Assembly: GCA_019748195.1 (NCBI GenBank)
Contig: JAIEPW010000108.1
Span: 1-64,000, forward strand
Direction: 5' to 3'
Length of the DNA stretch: 64,000 nt
Source: Bryobacteraceae bacterium
GTDB taxonomy: Bacteria; Acidobacteriota; Terriglobia; Bryobacterales; Bryobacteraceae
A model generated the notes under the pieces. It had not been told where the DNA came from. It saw nothing but the letters and a program-made list of their open reading frames with translations, and searched no databases. Positions 18,763 to 27,345 of the stretch are shown one piece after another. Made by a program: the position numbers and the translations under genes. The first letter of the stretch is position 1. Every line of letters starts with the position of its first letter.

Positions 18763-20093
18763 GATCACTCTTCCTGATTTTGCTGACGCTGCCGCTGGCG
18801 GCGCAGAACTGGCCAAGCTTCCGCGGCGCGAACGCGACCGGAGTGGCGGATGGCAAGCCGATCCCGACGTCGTTTGACGTGCCCGCCGGGCGCAACATTC
18901 TCTGGAAAACTCCGATTCCCGGGCTGGCTTTTTCGAGCCCGGTGATCTGGGGCGACAAGCTGTTCGCGACCACGGCGATCAGTGACGATCCGAAGGATTT
19001 CCGGGTCGGCCTGTACGGCGACGTGGAGCCGTCGAAGGACCTCGCCCGGCATACGTGGAAGGTGTATTGCCTGGACAAGAAGTCAGGCAAGATCCTGTGG
19101 GAGCAGGTGGCGCATCAGGGGATCCCGAAGTCACGCCGTCACACGAAAAACACGCAGGCGACTCCGACGCCGGCCACCGATGGCAGATACCTCGCGGTGT
19201 GGTTCGGCTCGGAGGGTCTGTTTGTTTACGATCTGAACGGCAAGCTGCAGTGGAAGAAGGACCTGGGGGTGATGAACTCGGGCTGGTTCTTCGATCCGGA
19301 TTATGAGTGGGGGATCGCCGCGTCACCGATTATTTACAAGGACATGGTGATCCTGCAGGTGGACATTCAGAAGGGATCGTTCATCGCGGCGTGGGATCTG
19401 AAGACGGGCAAGGAGCGCTGGCGCACGCCGCGCGAGGAGATTCCGAGCTGGGGTACGCCGAACATCTATGAGGGCAAGAATCGCGCGGAGCTGGTGACCA
19501 ACGCCACCAAGGCGATCCGCGCTTACGACCCCATGACGGGCAAGGAACTGTGGAAGCTGACCGGGGACAAGTTCAACTCCGAGACGGTGGCCTCGATTCC
19601 GATTTTCTACGAGGACGTGATCTATATCTCGAACGGATATCCGCCGGTATTTCCGATTTTCGCGATCAAAGCCGGCGCGAGCGGCGACATCTCGCTGAAG
19701 CCGAACGAGACCACCAACGAGTTCGTGCTGTGGAGCAAGAAAGCGGGGGGAACGCGGTCAGCAAGTCCGATGCTGTATCAGGGCCTGATGTACACGCTGA
19801 GCGAGAACGGGGTTCTCACGTGCTATGAACCGAAGACGGGAGAGCGCATTTATCAGAAGCGCGTATCGCAGAAGGGCTCCGCGCACTCGGGTTCACCGGT
19901 GGCGGCAAACGGGTACCTGTATCTGCCCAGTGAAGACGGCGAAGTCCTGGTGGTGAAGGCAGGCAAGCAGTTCGAGCTGGTGGCGGCGAATCCGGTGGGG
20001 GAGTGGATGATGGCGTCGCCGGCGATTTCGGACGGAGTGTTGTACATCCGCAGCGCGAACCACATCATAGCGGTGGGTGAGAAGCAGCCGTAG
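18759..20093 (+). CDS. Secreted PQQ-like beta-propeller protein
   Basis: This 444-residue protein has a short signal peptide (LFLILLTLPLAAQN) and starts its mature part with WPSFRGANATGVADG, the same WxxxRG opening as the other two propellers in this locus. Blades carry GKILWEQ, GKERWRT and GKELWKL turns. By family it is a periplasmic scaffold of BamB type or a PQQ-binding-like protein without proven enzyme activity. It is the second gene of the ankyrin operon (4-nt overlap) and lies 13 nt before the amidase gene, so the three are probably co-transcribed. Confidence 0.87.
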   Translation: MRSLFLILLTLPLAAQNWPSFRGANATGVADGKPIPTSFDVPAGRNILWKTPIPGLAFSSPVIWGDKLFATTAISDDPKDFRVGLYGDVEPSKDLARHTWKVYCLDKKSGKILWEQVAHQGIPKSRRHTKNTQATPTPATDGRYLAVWFGSEGLFVYDLNGKLQWKKDLGVMNSGWFFDPDYEWGIAASPIIYKDMVILQVDIQKGSFIAAWDLKTGKERWRTPREEIPSWGTPNIYEGKNRAELVTNATKAIRAYDPMTGKELWKLTGDKFNSETVASIPIFYEDVIYISNGYPPVFPIFAIKAGASGDISLKPNETTNEFVLWSKKAGGTRSASPMLYQGLMYTLSENGVLTCYEPKTGERIYQKRVSQKGSAHSGSPVAANGYLYLPSEDGEVLVVKAGKQFELVAANPVGEWMMASPAISDGVLYIRSANHIIAVGEKQP

Positions 20094-20106
20094 TGATACT
20101 GTTGCG

Positions 20107-21612
20107 ATGGTAAACCGGCGCGAGTTTCTCGCGATATCCTCGGCGTTGGCCGTGCATGGCCAAGCCAGGCCTTCGTTCGACCGGGATTTCGGGACTGCGT
20201 TGCAGGCGGCGGAGGCAATCCGCCGCGGCCGCGTGTCGTCCGTGGAGCTGACGCAGCACGCTTTCGCGCGGATGGACCGGTATGAGCCGAAGTTGAACGC
20301 GTTCTCGTACGAGACGCGCGAGGAAGCGCTCGCAGCGGCTAAAGCGGCGGATGCTTCCATGCGCAACCGCACGGCCAAGGGCCCGTTCCACGGGGTGCCG
20401 ATCACCATCAAGGAGAGCTTTGGGGTGGCCGGCAGGCCGGCCACATGGGGCATTCCGCAATGGAAGGACTCAAAATCGCCGCGCCATTCGGCGGTGGCGC
20501 AGAAGATGGCCGACACCGGTGCCGTGCTGTTGGGCGGAACGAACGTTCCGGTGAATCTTTCCGATTACCAGAGCGACAACCCGATCTACGGCCGGTCCAA
20601 CAACCCCTGGGACGTGACCCGCACGCCGGGCGGCTCGAGCGGGGGGAGCGCGGCTGCGCTGGCAGCGGGGCTCGGCTATCTTTCCATCGGCAGTGACATC
20701 GGCGGATCGCTGCGCGTGCCCGCGCATTTTTGCGGCATCTTCAGCCACAAGCCGACTATTGACGTGATCAGCCAAATGGGTCAGAGTCCGGGGGGAAACT
20801 GGGGTCTTGCGGGTTATTCCACGGATCTGGCGGTGGCGGGGCCGATGGCGCGGTCCGCGGAGGATCTGCTGGAAGCGATGCGCCTGCTGGGCGGGCCGGA
20901 CCCCGGCTTCTCCAAGGGCTGGAGTTGGAAGCTGGAGCCGCCGCGGCGGAGCCGCTTGAGCGAATTCCGCGTGGGCTACCTGTTCGACGATCCGATCGCG
21001 CCCGTCACGCCGGAGATGAAGCCGGTGTTTGACTCGGTTTCGGCGGCGCTCGGCAAGGCCGGATTAAAGGCGGCGCGAGGATGGCCGGAGGGCTTCCAGC
21101 CGGGTCCCTCACTGGCCAACTATCTGTTCCTGCTGGGCGCGGTGCTGGGTCCGACATTCCCTCCGGAGCAGGCGGCGGCCATGATGCGCGACACCGGGAA
21201 TCCGATGGGCGCGGGGATGGGCGCCGACCATCGCCGCTGGTCCGGCGAAAACATGAAGCGGCTCCGGACGCGCCAGGTGTGGCAGCAGTATTTCGAGTCT
21301 TTTGACGTGTTCCTTTGCCCGGTGGCGTTCACGCCGGCCTTTCCCCATGACGCTTCGCCGGACATGGCGGCGCGGACCATCGGCACGCCCGACGGCAAGC
21401 GGCCGTATCTGAACATGATGAACTGGATCTTCTTCGCCACATTGGCCGGGCTTCCGGCGACGGTGATGCCGGTGGGCAGGACGGCGTCCGGACTGCCGGT
21501 GGGCCTGCAGATTGTGGGGCCGATGTGGGAAGACGCGACGCCCATTCAGTTCGCTGCCCTGCTGGCGGAGCGGCTGGGCGGATTCACGCCGCCGCCGGGA
21601 TTCTCCGGGTGA
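20107..21612 (+). CDS. Amidase-signature family hydrolase, probably exported
   Basis: The 501-residue protein carries the full Ser-cisSer-Lys triad of the amidase-signature family: Lys102 in ITIKESF, Ser177 in TPGGSSGGSAAA, and nucleophile Ser201 in GSDIGGSLRVPA. The N-terminus MVNRREFLAISSALAVHGQA contains an RREFL twin-arginine-like motif, so I start at ATG 20107 and infer Tat export. Family members cleave amide bonds of small molecules, fatty amides or peptides. It is not GatA of the amidotransferase complex, because no gatB/gatC is nearby and it has an export signal. The substrate is unknown. Confidence 0.88.
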   Translation: MVNRREFLAISSALAVHGQARPSFDRDFGTALQAAEAIRRGRVSSVELTQHAFARMDRYEPKLNAFSYETREEALAAAKAADASMRNRTAKGPFHGVPITIKESFGVAGRPATWGIPQWKDSKSPRHSAVAQKMADTGAVLLGGTNVPVNLSDYQSDNPIYGRSNNPWDVTRTPGGSSGGSAAALAAGLGYLSIGSDIGGSLRVPAHFCGIFSHKPTIDVISQMGQSPGGNWGLAGYSTDLAVAGPMARSAEDLLEAMRLLGGPDPGFSKGWSWKLEPPRRSRLSEFRVGYLFDDPIAPVTPEMKPVFDSVSAALGKAGLKAARGWPEGFQPGPSLANYLFLLGAVLGPTFPPEQAAAMMRDTGNPMGAGMGADHRRWSGENMKRLRTRQVWQQYFESFDVFLCPVAFTPAFPHDASPDMAARTIGTPDGKRPYLNMMNWIFFATLAGLPATVMPVGRTASGLPVGLQIVGPMWEDATPIQFAALLAERLGGFTPPPGFSG

Positions 21613-21641
21613 TGTGATACCCTTGCGGAAGTCGAGGACCA

Positions 21642-22175
21642 ATGACCAGACGAATGATTCTAACGGCCTGCGCCGCGATCGCTTTTCCGGTGGCCGCGCA
21701 GCAGCCCGCGCCCCCCAAGACGCATCTCAAGGTAGGCGATACGGCGCCCGATTTTACGTTGCCCGCCACGATAGGGAACCAGTTCAAGCTGGCCGACTAC
21801 AAGGGCAAGAAGAACGTGGTGGTGGCTTTCTTCCCGGCCGCGTTCACCGGTGGTTGAACGAAGGAACTCACCGCCTACCAGTCTGGTATCGGCAAGTTTG
21901 AAGAGTTCGAGACGCAGGTGGTTGCCGTCAGCACGGATTTCATCGAGACGCTGCGGCATTGGTCGAAAGAGCTGAACGCGACGTACCCCTTGGCGAGCGA
22001 CAAGCTTGGCAAGGTCGCGCAGGAGTACGGCGTTTACATTCCGGCCGTGGGCGTGGCCAACCGGGCGACGTTTGTGATCGACGTGGACGGCAAGATCGTG
22101 CACATCGACGAAGGCCGGGAAGCGATGGATCCCAACGGCGCGATCACCGCCTGCAGTCGCATCAAGAAGAAATAG
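21642..22175 (+). CDS. Secreted selenocysteine-containing peroxiredoxin (in-frame TGA at 21855-21857)
   Basis: Read through the TGA, the frame gives a 177-residue AhpC/TSA peroxiredoxin with a signal peptide ([16 protein letters not shown]). The family's peroxidatic motif PxxxTxxC appears as P65-AAF-T69-GG-U72, so the TGA stands exactly where the catalytic Cys codon belongs. Downstream, the fold continues intact: VVAVSTDF, the conserved Arg141 in [12 protein letters not shown], and Cys171 near the C-terminus as a possible resolving residue. A hairpin fitting the bacterial SECIS model follows the TGA. It would reduce peroxides outside the cytoplasm at the expense of thioredoxin-like donors. 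A sequencing error or nonsense mutation is the alternative. The gene lies 29 nt after the amidase, with GAGG before its ATG. No sel genes are in the window. Confidence 0.8.
21864..21908 (+). promoter_or_regulatory. Candidate bacterial SECIS hairpin
   Basis: GCC-TACCA (21873-21880), apical loop GTC (21881-21883), TGGTA (21884-21888), a TC bulge and GGC (21891-21893) form an 8-bp stem. The loop starts 23 nt after the TGA and begins G-U, as in the E. coli fdhF element. An outer GAACTC/GAGTTC pair (21864-21869 with 21903-21908) could close a longer stem. This fits the published bSECIS rules: a 3-14-nt loop, a G in the first two loop positions, and 16-37 nt from the UGA. Confidence 0.7.
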
Positions 22176-22211
22176 CGGGACGCGCGGGGGCCGTCGCCTG
22201 CTTCCGCGCTG

Positions 22212-23447
22212 TTACCTCCGGATCGACTTCCAAACCCCCAGCGCCCAATCCAGTTCCCGGCGATCGGTGAACGCGATGGTGGACAGCGCGAACCTGCCTT
22301 CCGTGGCGGTGCGGCCGCGCAGGCGGAAGTAACGGCGGCCCTGCTCCTCCACTTCCGCAAGAGTCGCCCGCGCGGCCAGGCCGTCGTCAGCGAACTCAAA
22401 GAGTTCGCCTTCGCCATCAGCCTGCCCGCGCAGGATCTTCTCCGGCGACTGCTCCCCGCCCGGCGAGGGTTGGGCGCGGAAGGCGCTGATCCAAACGTCG
22501 CGGCGGTGATCCCAGCCGTGCCAGATTTCCTGATTGTGCCAGGACTCGGCGAATGTTCCGGGAACTTCGACGCTCCATCCGGCGACCAGCGTTACGCCAA
22601 CAGCGCGCCTGCGATATCCGATCGAAGGCTGGCCCGAGGGCGCGGGGAGGTCGCCGGGGACTGTCCGCCCGAGAAAGCCGGCGATTTCGCGCCATTCGGC
22701 GAAAGGCTTCGCAAGCAGCGGGTCCAACTGGTGGCTACGCTCGAGCAAGGACGCGACTTCCTCCATCTGCTTGCGCTCGTCGGCGGTGATCGGCTCCCGC
22801 CAGCGGATGTCGCGCCACATCAGGCATTGCGCGCGGCGCAGGTGATATACGGCGTCCTGCTGATCATTCCACCAGGCGAAGAAATCGCTGCCGCTGCGGA
22901 CGCCGCGGGTCACGTCCCGCATCCAATCGACGCTCCGGGGGCCGAGCGGCGTGATCAAGGCTTCGTCGATCTGAAAGAGATGCCCGGCGGGCATGGCGAT
23001 CATCAGGTTGCGATGGCTGTCGGCATGCATTTCCAGGGTCCGGCGGATGACCGCGAGCAGCCAGGATTGCATGTCCACATAGACGGCGCCATCATCGCCC
23101 GAATCGAAGAACCCGGTATCATCCTCCACGCGATCCCATTCGATTTCCATGTCAGCGCCCAGGTCCTTCACCAGCTTGCAGAAATAGATGTGAAAGCCAG
23201 GGCCCACCGACGAGGTTTGCACATCGATATCGACGCGCTCGCCGGCGGCGGCGAATCGTGCCGGCGCGGCAGCGGGATGAAGCTGGACGAAAAGCAGGGG
23301 GGAGTCTTCGGGATCCTGGAGCCAGACGCCGGTCAGCAGAGGGGCGGAGTACTCGCGGAGCCAGGCTTCGATGCGGCGCAGGACGCCGCTACTGCTGGAA
23401 GCGATCGGCTGGCTGAGTTTTCCGGACACACGGATGCCGAGCGCCAT
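22212..23447 (-). CDS. Uncharacterised protein, 411 aa
   Basis: I do not recognise the family. The protein is soluble, with no signal peptide or TM segment, and is acidic in the middle. It has recurrent Trp-rich patches (SDFFAWWNDQQDAVYHLRRA, WHNQEIWHGWDHRRDVW) and a segment with DxD-like acids (DDTGFFDSGDDGAVYVDMQ). The C-terminal ~130 residues resemble a beta-rich sensor-like unit. It lies just downstream of the hybrid histidine kinase in the same direction (21-nt gap) and is likely co-transcribed with it, which suggests, but does not show, a signalling link. It is convergent with the selenoperoxiredoxin gene. Confidence 0.7.
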   Translation of the reverse strand: MALGIRVSGKLSQPIASSSSGVLRRIEAWLREYSAPLLTGVWLQDPEDSPLLFVQLHPAAAPARFAAAGERVDIDVQTSSVGPGFHIYFCKLVKDLGADMEIEWDRVEDDTGFFDSGDDGAVYVDMQSWLLAVIRRTLEMHADSHRNLMIAMPAGHLFQIDEALITPLGPRSVDWMRDVTRGVRSGSDFFAWWNDQQDAVYHLRRAQCLMWRDIRWREPITADERKQMEEVASLLERSHQLDPLLAKPFAEWREIAGFLGRTVPGDLPAPSGQPSIGYRRRAVGVTLVAGWSVEVPGTFAESWHNQEIWHGWDHRRDVWISAFRAQPSPGGEQSPEKILRGQADGEGELFEFADDGLAARATLAEVEEQGRRYFRLRGRTATEGRFALSTIAFTDRRELDWALGVWKSIRR

Positions 23448-23468
23448 TTACTGATCATAACGCCGGGG

Positions 23469-25721
23469 CTAAAGGGTCTGGATTTGAGTGCGCAGCGATT
23501 CCAGGCGGGACCGGAGCGCCAGGAGGGCGGAATCGACCTGGTCCCACTGCGCGCTACGGCCGAGTTCTTCAAGGGCGAGGGCGGCTTCGGTGGCATGCAC
23601 GGCGCCGAAGTTGGAGACGGAGCCTTTCAGGCTATGCGCGACACGCTCCAGGCGGGGGGCATCGCCAGCGCGGATTGCCTGCTCCATCTGGGCCAGTAAC
23701 TGGGGGTACTCCATGAGGAATAACTGCCCGATTTCGCGTAGCAACTCCTCATCGCCGCCCACGCGCGCGAGCGCCACGTCGCGGTCCAGCCCGCCGCTTG
23801 CGGCGTCCTGCCGGACGCGCTCCAGCACCAGGGATAGCTCGTTTTTGTCCAATGGCTTCCGCAGCACTCCCGTCATCCCGGACCGGCGGCAATCGTCGTC
23901 GGACTGGAGACTGGCCGTCAATGCAATTATCGGCAACGGAGGCCGAGAACTTTTGCGTTGCTTTTCGCTTTCCCGGATTCGGCGCGTGGCCTCGAACCCG
24001 TCCATTCCGGGCATTTGAAGGTCCATCAGCACGAGATCGAACGAGCGGGCCGCGACGGCCCTCAGCGCTTCGGGACCGCTGCGCGCCACCGTCACTTCGT
24101 GCCCCAACTGCTCGAGAAGGCGAGTTGTGACCTTCAGATTCACGTCATTGTCTTCAACCGCGAGCACAGTGAGGCGGGGAGCCTCCCGGACCGCGGGCGG
24201 CTCGGGCGCCGGGTGCAACGGAATGGCGAAAGAGAACGTGCTACCGTAGCCCCATTCGCTGGCGCACATCAGGCGTCCGCCCATCCGCGCCACGATCTTC
24301 TCGGAGATCGCCAAACCCAGGCCGGTCCCTCCGAAGTGCCGCGTTGTGGACCCATCGGCTTGCGTGAAGGGCTCGAAAATCACGGCCTGCTTGTCGGGCG
24401 CGATCCCGGTTCCGGTGTCCATGACGAAGAAGCGGATCGTGCGGCCCCGCGGGGCTGACTCATGCACCGCCCTCAATATCACGCGGCCGCGCGCGGTGAA
24501 CTTAATCGCGTTACCCAGCAGATTCAACAGGACCTGCCGGAGGCGGTGCGGGTCTCCCACCAGCCGGTCGGGCAACTTGGAGTCGATGTCCAGCCGGAAC
24601 TCCAGTTTCTTTGACAGGGCCCGCGGCAACAGCGCCTTGTGAACGCGGTGCAAACTTTCGGCGAGGGAGAAGGCGACGGTCTCCAGCTCCAGTTTGCCGG
24701 CCTCGAACTTGGAGAAATCGAGGAGGTCGTCCAGCAGTCCGAGTAGTGCTCCGGCGCTCTCGCGCGCCGATTGGAGCATGCCGCGCTGCGGCTCGGTCAA
24801 CTCCGTCTGCAGCGTGAATTCGGTCAGCCCGAGGATCGCGTTCATGGGCGTGCGGAGCTCATGGCTGATGTTGGCCAGGAAGTCGGTTTTCACGCGCAGG
24901 GCGGCCTCGGCGGCATCCTTGGCGGAGCGCAGTTCTTCCTCAGCTCGCTTTCGCTCGGTGACGTCGCGGCAGATGCTGAGCACACGCTTTCCCGCCCCCG
25001 GGACATCGAGCACGGAATAGCTGACTTCCATCCAAACCTCTTCACCATCCATGCGCGTGAAGAAATGCATCTCCGGCGATTCGGGCGGGTTCTCGAAGAT
25101 TACCCTCAAGTACTCGCGAGCCTGAGCGTGGACGTGTTCGGGGTAGATGCACCACATCGGCTGGCCGACCAGGGCCGCGCGCGGGCGTCCGACCATGCGG
25201 CAGAACGCTTCGTTCACCATGGCAATGCCGCCTTGTTCGTCGATCAGACGCATGCCGTCGGAGGATTGCTCCCAGATCAGGCGCAATTCCTTTTCCGACA
25301 AGCGCAGAGCGCGCTCCACCTTGCGCTGTTCGGTAACGTCCTTGGAAACGCCGACGATCACGTCGCCCCAATCGGTGCCGCGGAGGAGGACACGATGGCT
25401 CAGCCAGGTGCGGCGCCGCTCGGGGTCGGGCGATTCGAGCGTCATCTCCAGTGAGGCTACGTTGCCCTCGCGCGCGATCTCGTCGGCTTTTCCGATCTCC
25501 TCGGCGAGTTCGGGTGTACCGAGGGTGGGGTACACCGAGGGCATCAAGGTTCCGGGGCGGACTCCCCACTCCTCCATCACCGCGCGGGACGCCGCGTTCA
25601 TGTACACCATTCGACCCGCAAGAGTCTTGACATATACGGGCAGCGGGATCGCCTCGAGCAGGCGTAACAAAGATTCGGCGCTCAACCCTGGAGGATTCAA
25701 GATGGGCTGCTGCTCACTCAT
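23469..25721 (-). CDS. Hybrid sensor histidine kinase (PAS-PAS-HisKA-HATPase-REC-Hpt)
   Basis: The 750-residue protein contains two PAS domains (~15-125 and ~140-255), then HisKA with the phospho-acceptor motif SHELRTPMNA (His near 286) and an HATPase domain with DTGTGIAPDKQAV and GGTGLGLAISEK. A receiver domain follows (~515-640, phospho-Asp in LMDLQMPGMDG), then a C-terminal Hpt domain with AHSLKGS near 694. No TM segment is present, so the PAS domains sense a cytosolic cue. The phosphorelay is of BarA type, and no response regulator adjoins it. I start at ATG 25721: the open frame extends to 26411, but that part overlaps the esterase gene on the other strand and shows no PAS homology. Confidence 0.9.
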   Translation of the reverse strand: MSEQQPILNPPGLSAESLLRLLEAIPLPVYVKTLAGRMVYMNAASRAVMEEWGVRPGTLMPSVYPTLGTPELAEEIGKADEIAREGNVASLEMTLESPDPERRRTWLSHRVLLRGTDWGDVIVGVSKDVTEQRKVERALRLSEKELRLIWEQSSDGMRLIDEQGGIAMVNEAFCRMVGRPRAALVGQPMWCIYPEHVHAQAREYLRVIFENPPESPEMHFFTRMDGEEVWMEVSYSVLDVPGAGKRVLSICRDVTERKRAEEELRSAKDAAEAALRVKTDFLANISHELRTPMNAILGLTEFTLQTELTEPQRGMLQSARESAGALLGLLDDLLDFSKFEAGKLELETVAFSLAESLHRVHKALLPRALSKKLEFRLDIDSKLPDRLVGDPHRLRQVLLNLLGNAIKFTARGRVILRAVHESAPRGRTIRFFVMDTGTGIAPDKQAVIFEPFTQADGSTTRHFGGTGLGLAISEKIVARMGGRLMCASEWGYGSTFSFAIPLHPAPEPPAVREAPRLTVLAVEDNDVNLKVTTRLLEQLGHEVTVARSGPEALRAVAARSFDLVLMDLQMPGMDGFEATRRIRESEKQRKSSRPPLPIIALTASLQSDDDCRRSGMTGVLRKPLDKNELSLVLERVRQDAASGGLDRDVALARVGGDEELLREIGQLFLMEYPQLLAQMEQAIRAGDAPRLERVAHSLKGSVSNFGAVHATEAALALEELGRSAQWDQVDSALLALRSRLESLRTQIQTL

Positions 25722-25757
25722 TCGGGCGGGGAAAGGATCTACAATCAACTCTACAAC

Positions 25758-26474
25758 ATGGCGGAACAAATGAACGCGTTGCCGCTGGCGACGCGCAACC
25801 CAGAGGTATGTTTCTTTGAAGCGGGGCTGGAGGGCCGCTACCTGCTGCACCAGCCGGAGTTCCGCGGCCCCAAGACACTGCTGGTGCTGACCTTGCACGG
25901 CTATGGGTCGAATCCCGAGGCGATGCTGCGGCTTTCCGTCCCGGTGGTGGGCGCCGAGCATGTGGTGGCGGCGATTCAGGCTCCGAACCAGTTCTACCTG
26001 GGCGCGGGTCCGAGCGCGAGCGGCGAGATCGGATATAACTGGGGAACGCGGGTGCATGGCGAATCGAACATCCGAACGCACCACCGGATCGTGCGCCAGG
26101 TCCGCGCCGAGCTGGAACACCGGTTCGCTATTCCGGCCCGGCGGACGGTGCTGATGGGCTTTTCGCAGCCGGTGGGTCTGAATTACCGGTTCATCGGCAC
26201 CCATCCGGAGGACGCCGGCGCCGTGCTCGGAATCTGCGGTGGGGTGCCGAAGGACTGGAATGAGGACAAGTATCATCAGTTCCGGACTCCGGTGATGCAT
26301 ATCGCCCGCAGCGAGGACGAGTTCTTTCCGGCCGCGGTGACCGAGGGATTTCCCGCGCGCCTGCGCAGGCACGCCGGCGATGTAACATTTCACCAGATCG
26401 AGGGGGGACATCGATTCCCTTCCAAGGCGCGCGGCCTGGTTCAGCCATGGCTGGAAAGGGTGTTCGGATTATGA
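25758..26474 (+). CDS. Phospholipase/carboxylesterase-type alpha/beta hydrolase
   Basis: The 238-residue cytosolic protein has an alpha/beta-hydrolase fold of the PF02230 esterase type. It has the oxyanion region LTLHGYGSNPEAML, the nucleophile elbow GFSQPVG with Ser136, a likely acid Asp187 in RSEDEFFP, and His218 in EGGHRFP. The usual elbow is GFSQGG; here Pro-Val replaces the first Gly, but the triad is complete. Family members hydrolyse short acyl esters or lysophospholipids. It is divergent from the histidine kinase (36-nt gap) and overlaps the downstream TPR gene by ATGA. Confidence 0.85.
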   Translation: MAEQMNALPLATRNPEVCFFEAGLEGRYLLHQPEFRGPKTLLVLTLHGYGSNPEAMLRLSVPVVGAEHVVAAIQAPNQFYLGAGPSASGEIGYNWGTRVHGESNIRTHHRIVRQVRAELEHRFAIPARRTVLMGFSQPVGLNYRFIGTHPEDAGAVLGICGGVPKDWNEDKYHQFRTPVMHIARSEDEFFPAAVTEGFPARLRRHAGDVTFHQIEGGHRFPSKARGLVQPWLERVFGL

Positions 26475-27340
26475 GACTCGTCATCGCATTGGGATGCGCG
26501 GCGCTTGCCGCCGCGCAGACTCCGCAATTCAAGTCCGCTGGCGGCAAGACGTATCTGTCGCAGGCCGACAACGCCGATCTGAAGGCGCTGCAGGAAAAGG
26601 CGGCGGCAAGCCCCAACGACGCCGCGGCGCAAATCGCGCTGGCGCGCGGCTATGACCGCCTGCTGCAGTTCGACCGTTCGATTCCCATCTACACTAAGCT
26701 AATCCGCGAATCGCCCGGGGATGTGCAGGCCTACCGTTATCGAGGGCACCGCTACATTTCGACGCGGAAGTTTCCGGAGGCAGTGGCGGACCTGGTGCGG
26801 GCGCAGAAGATCGCGCCGGGCAGTTTTGACGTCCTCTATCACTTGGGCCTGGCGCAATACCTCAGCGGGGATTTCCGGGGCGCGGCGGACACCTACGGGC
26901 GGTGTCTGGACTGGAGACCCGGGGCAAACGAAGGAGTGATGCCCAAGGAGTGGCGGGGATGCGCGGGTTTGGATGACGACTCCCGCATCGCGATCTCGAA
27001 CTGGCGCTACGCGGCGCTGCGCCGCGCGGGCCAGGAGGCGGAGGCCAGGAAGCTGCTGGAGGCGGTCCACGAGAAGATGCAGGTGAAGGAGAATATCGCC
27101 TATCTGAACGCGCTTCTTTTCTACAAGGGAGAGCGTGGGGAGGAGATATTCGATGCCGCCAAATTGCAGGGCGCGTCGTTAATGGCGCTGGGCTACCCGA
27201 TCGCGAATTTCGCGTTGATGAGCGGGAACAAGGCCAAGGCATGCGCGTTGTTCGAGAAGCTGATGGCGGATCCGGCCAACTGGGCTGCGTTCGGATTCAT
27301 CGCGGCGGAAACGGATGTCGCGCGCGGAGTTTGCCGCTAA
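26471..27340 (+). CDS. Secreted TPR protein
   Basis: The 289-residue protein starts at ATG 26471, overlapping the esterase stop (ATGA). It has a signal peptide (LVIALGCAALAAAQ) and TPR helices at about 40-150 (AAQIALARGYDRLLQFDRSI, DVLYHLGLAQYLSGDF). The rest is alpha-helical, with a further repeat-like pair near 180-260. It probably scaffolds protein contacts in the periplasm. Coupling to the esterase suggests they act together, but no substrate is indicated. It is convergent with the zinc-ribbon gene (5-nt gap). Confidence 0.8.
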   Translation: MRLVIALGCAALAAAQTPQFKSAGGKTYLSQADNADLKALQEKAAASPNDAAAQIALARGYDRLLQFDRSIPIYTKLIRESPGDVQAYRYRGHRYISTRKFPEAVADLVRAQKIAPGSFDVLYHLGLAQYLSGDFRGAADTYGRCLDWRPGANEGVMPKEWRGCAGLDDDSRIAISNWRYAALRRAGQEAEARKLLEAVHEKMQVKENIAYLNALLFYKGERGEEIFDAAKLQGASLMALGYPIANFALMSGNKAKACALFEKLMADPANWAAFGFIAAETDVARGVCR

Positions 27341-27345
27341 GAAAG

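Noticed and set aside
21642-21857. A truncated or pseudogene peroxiredoxin ending at the TGA
   Set aside because: The frame continues to 22175 with full peroxiredoxin features and a SECIS-like hairpin, so readthrough as Sec fits better.
25722-26411. An N-terminal extension of the histidine kinase
   Set aside because: It overlaps the esterase gene on the other strand, has no domain match, and the PAS domain begins after ATG 25721.
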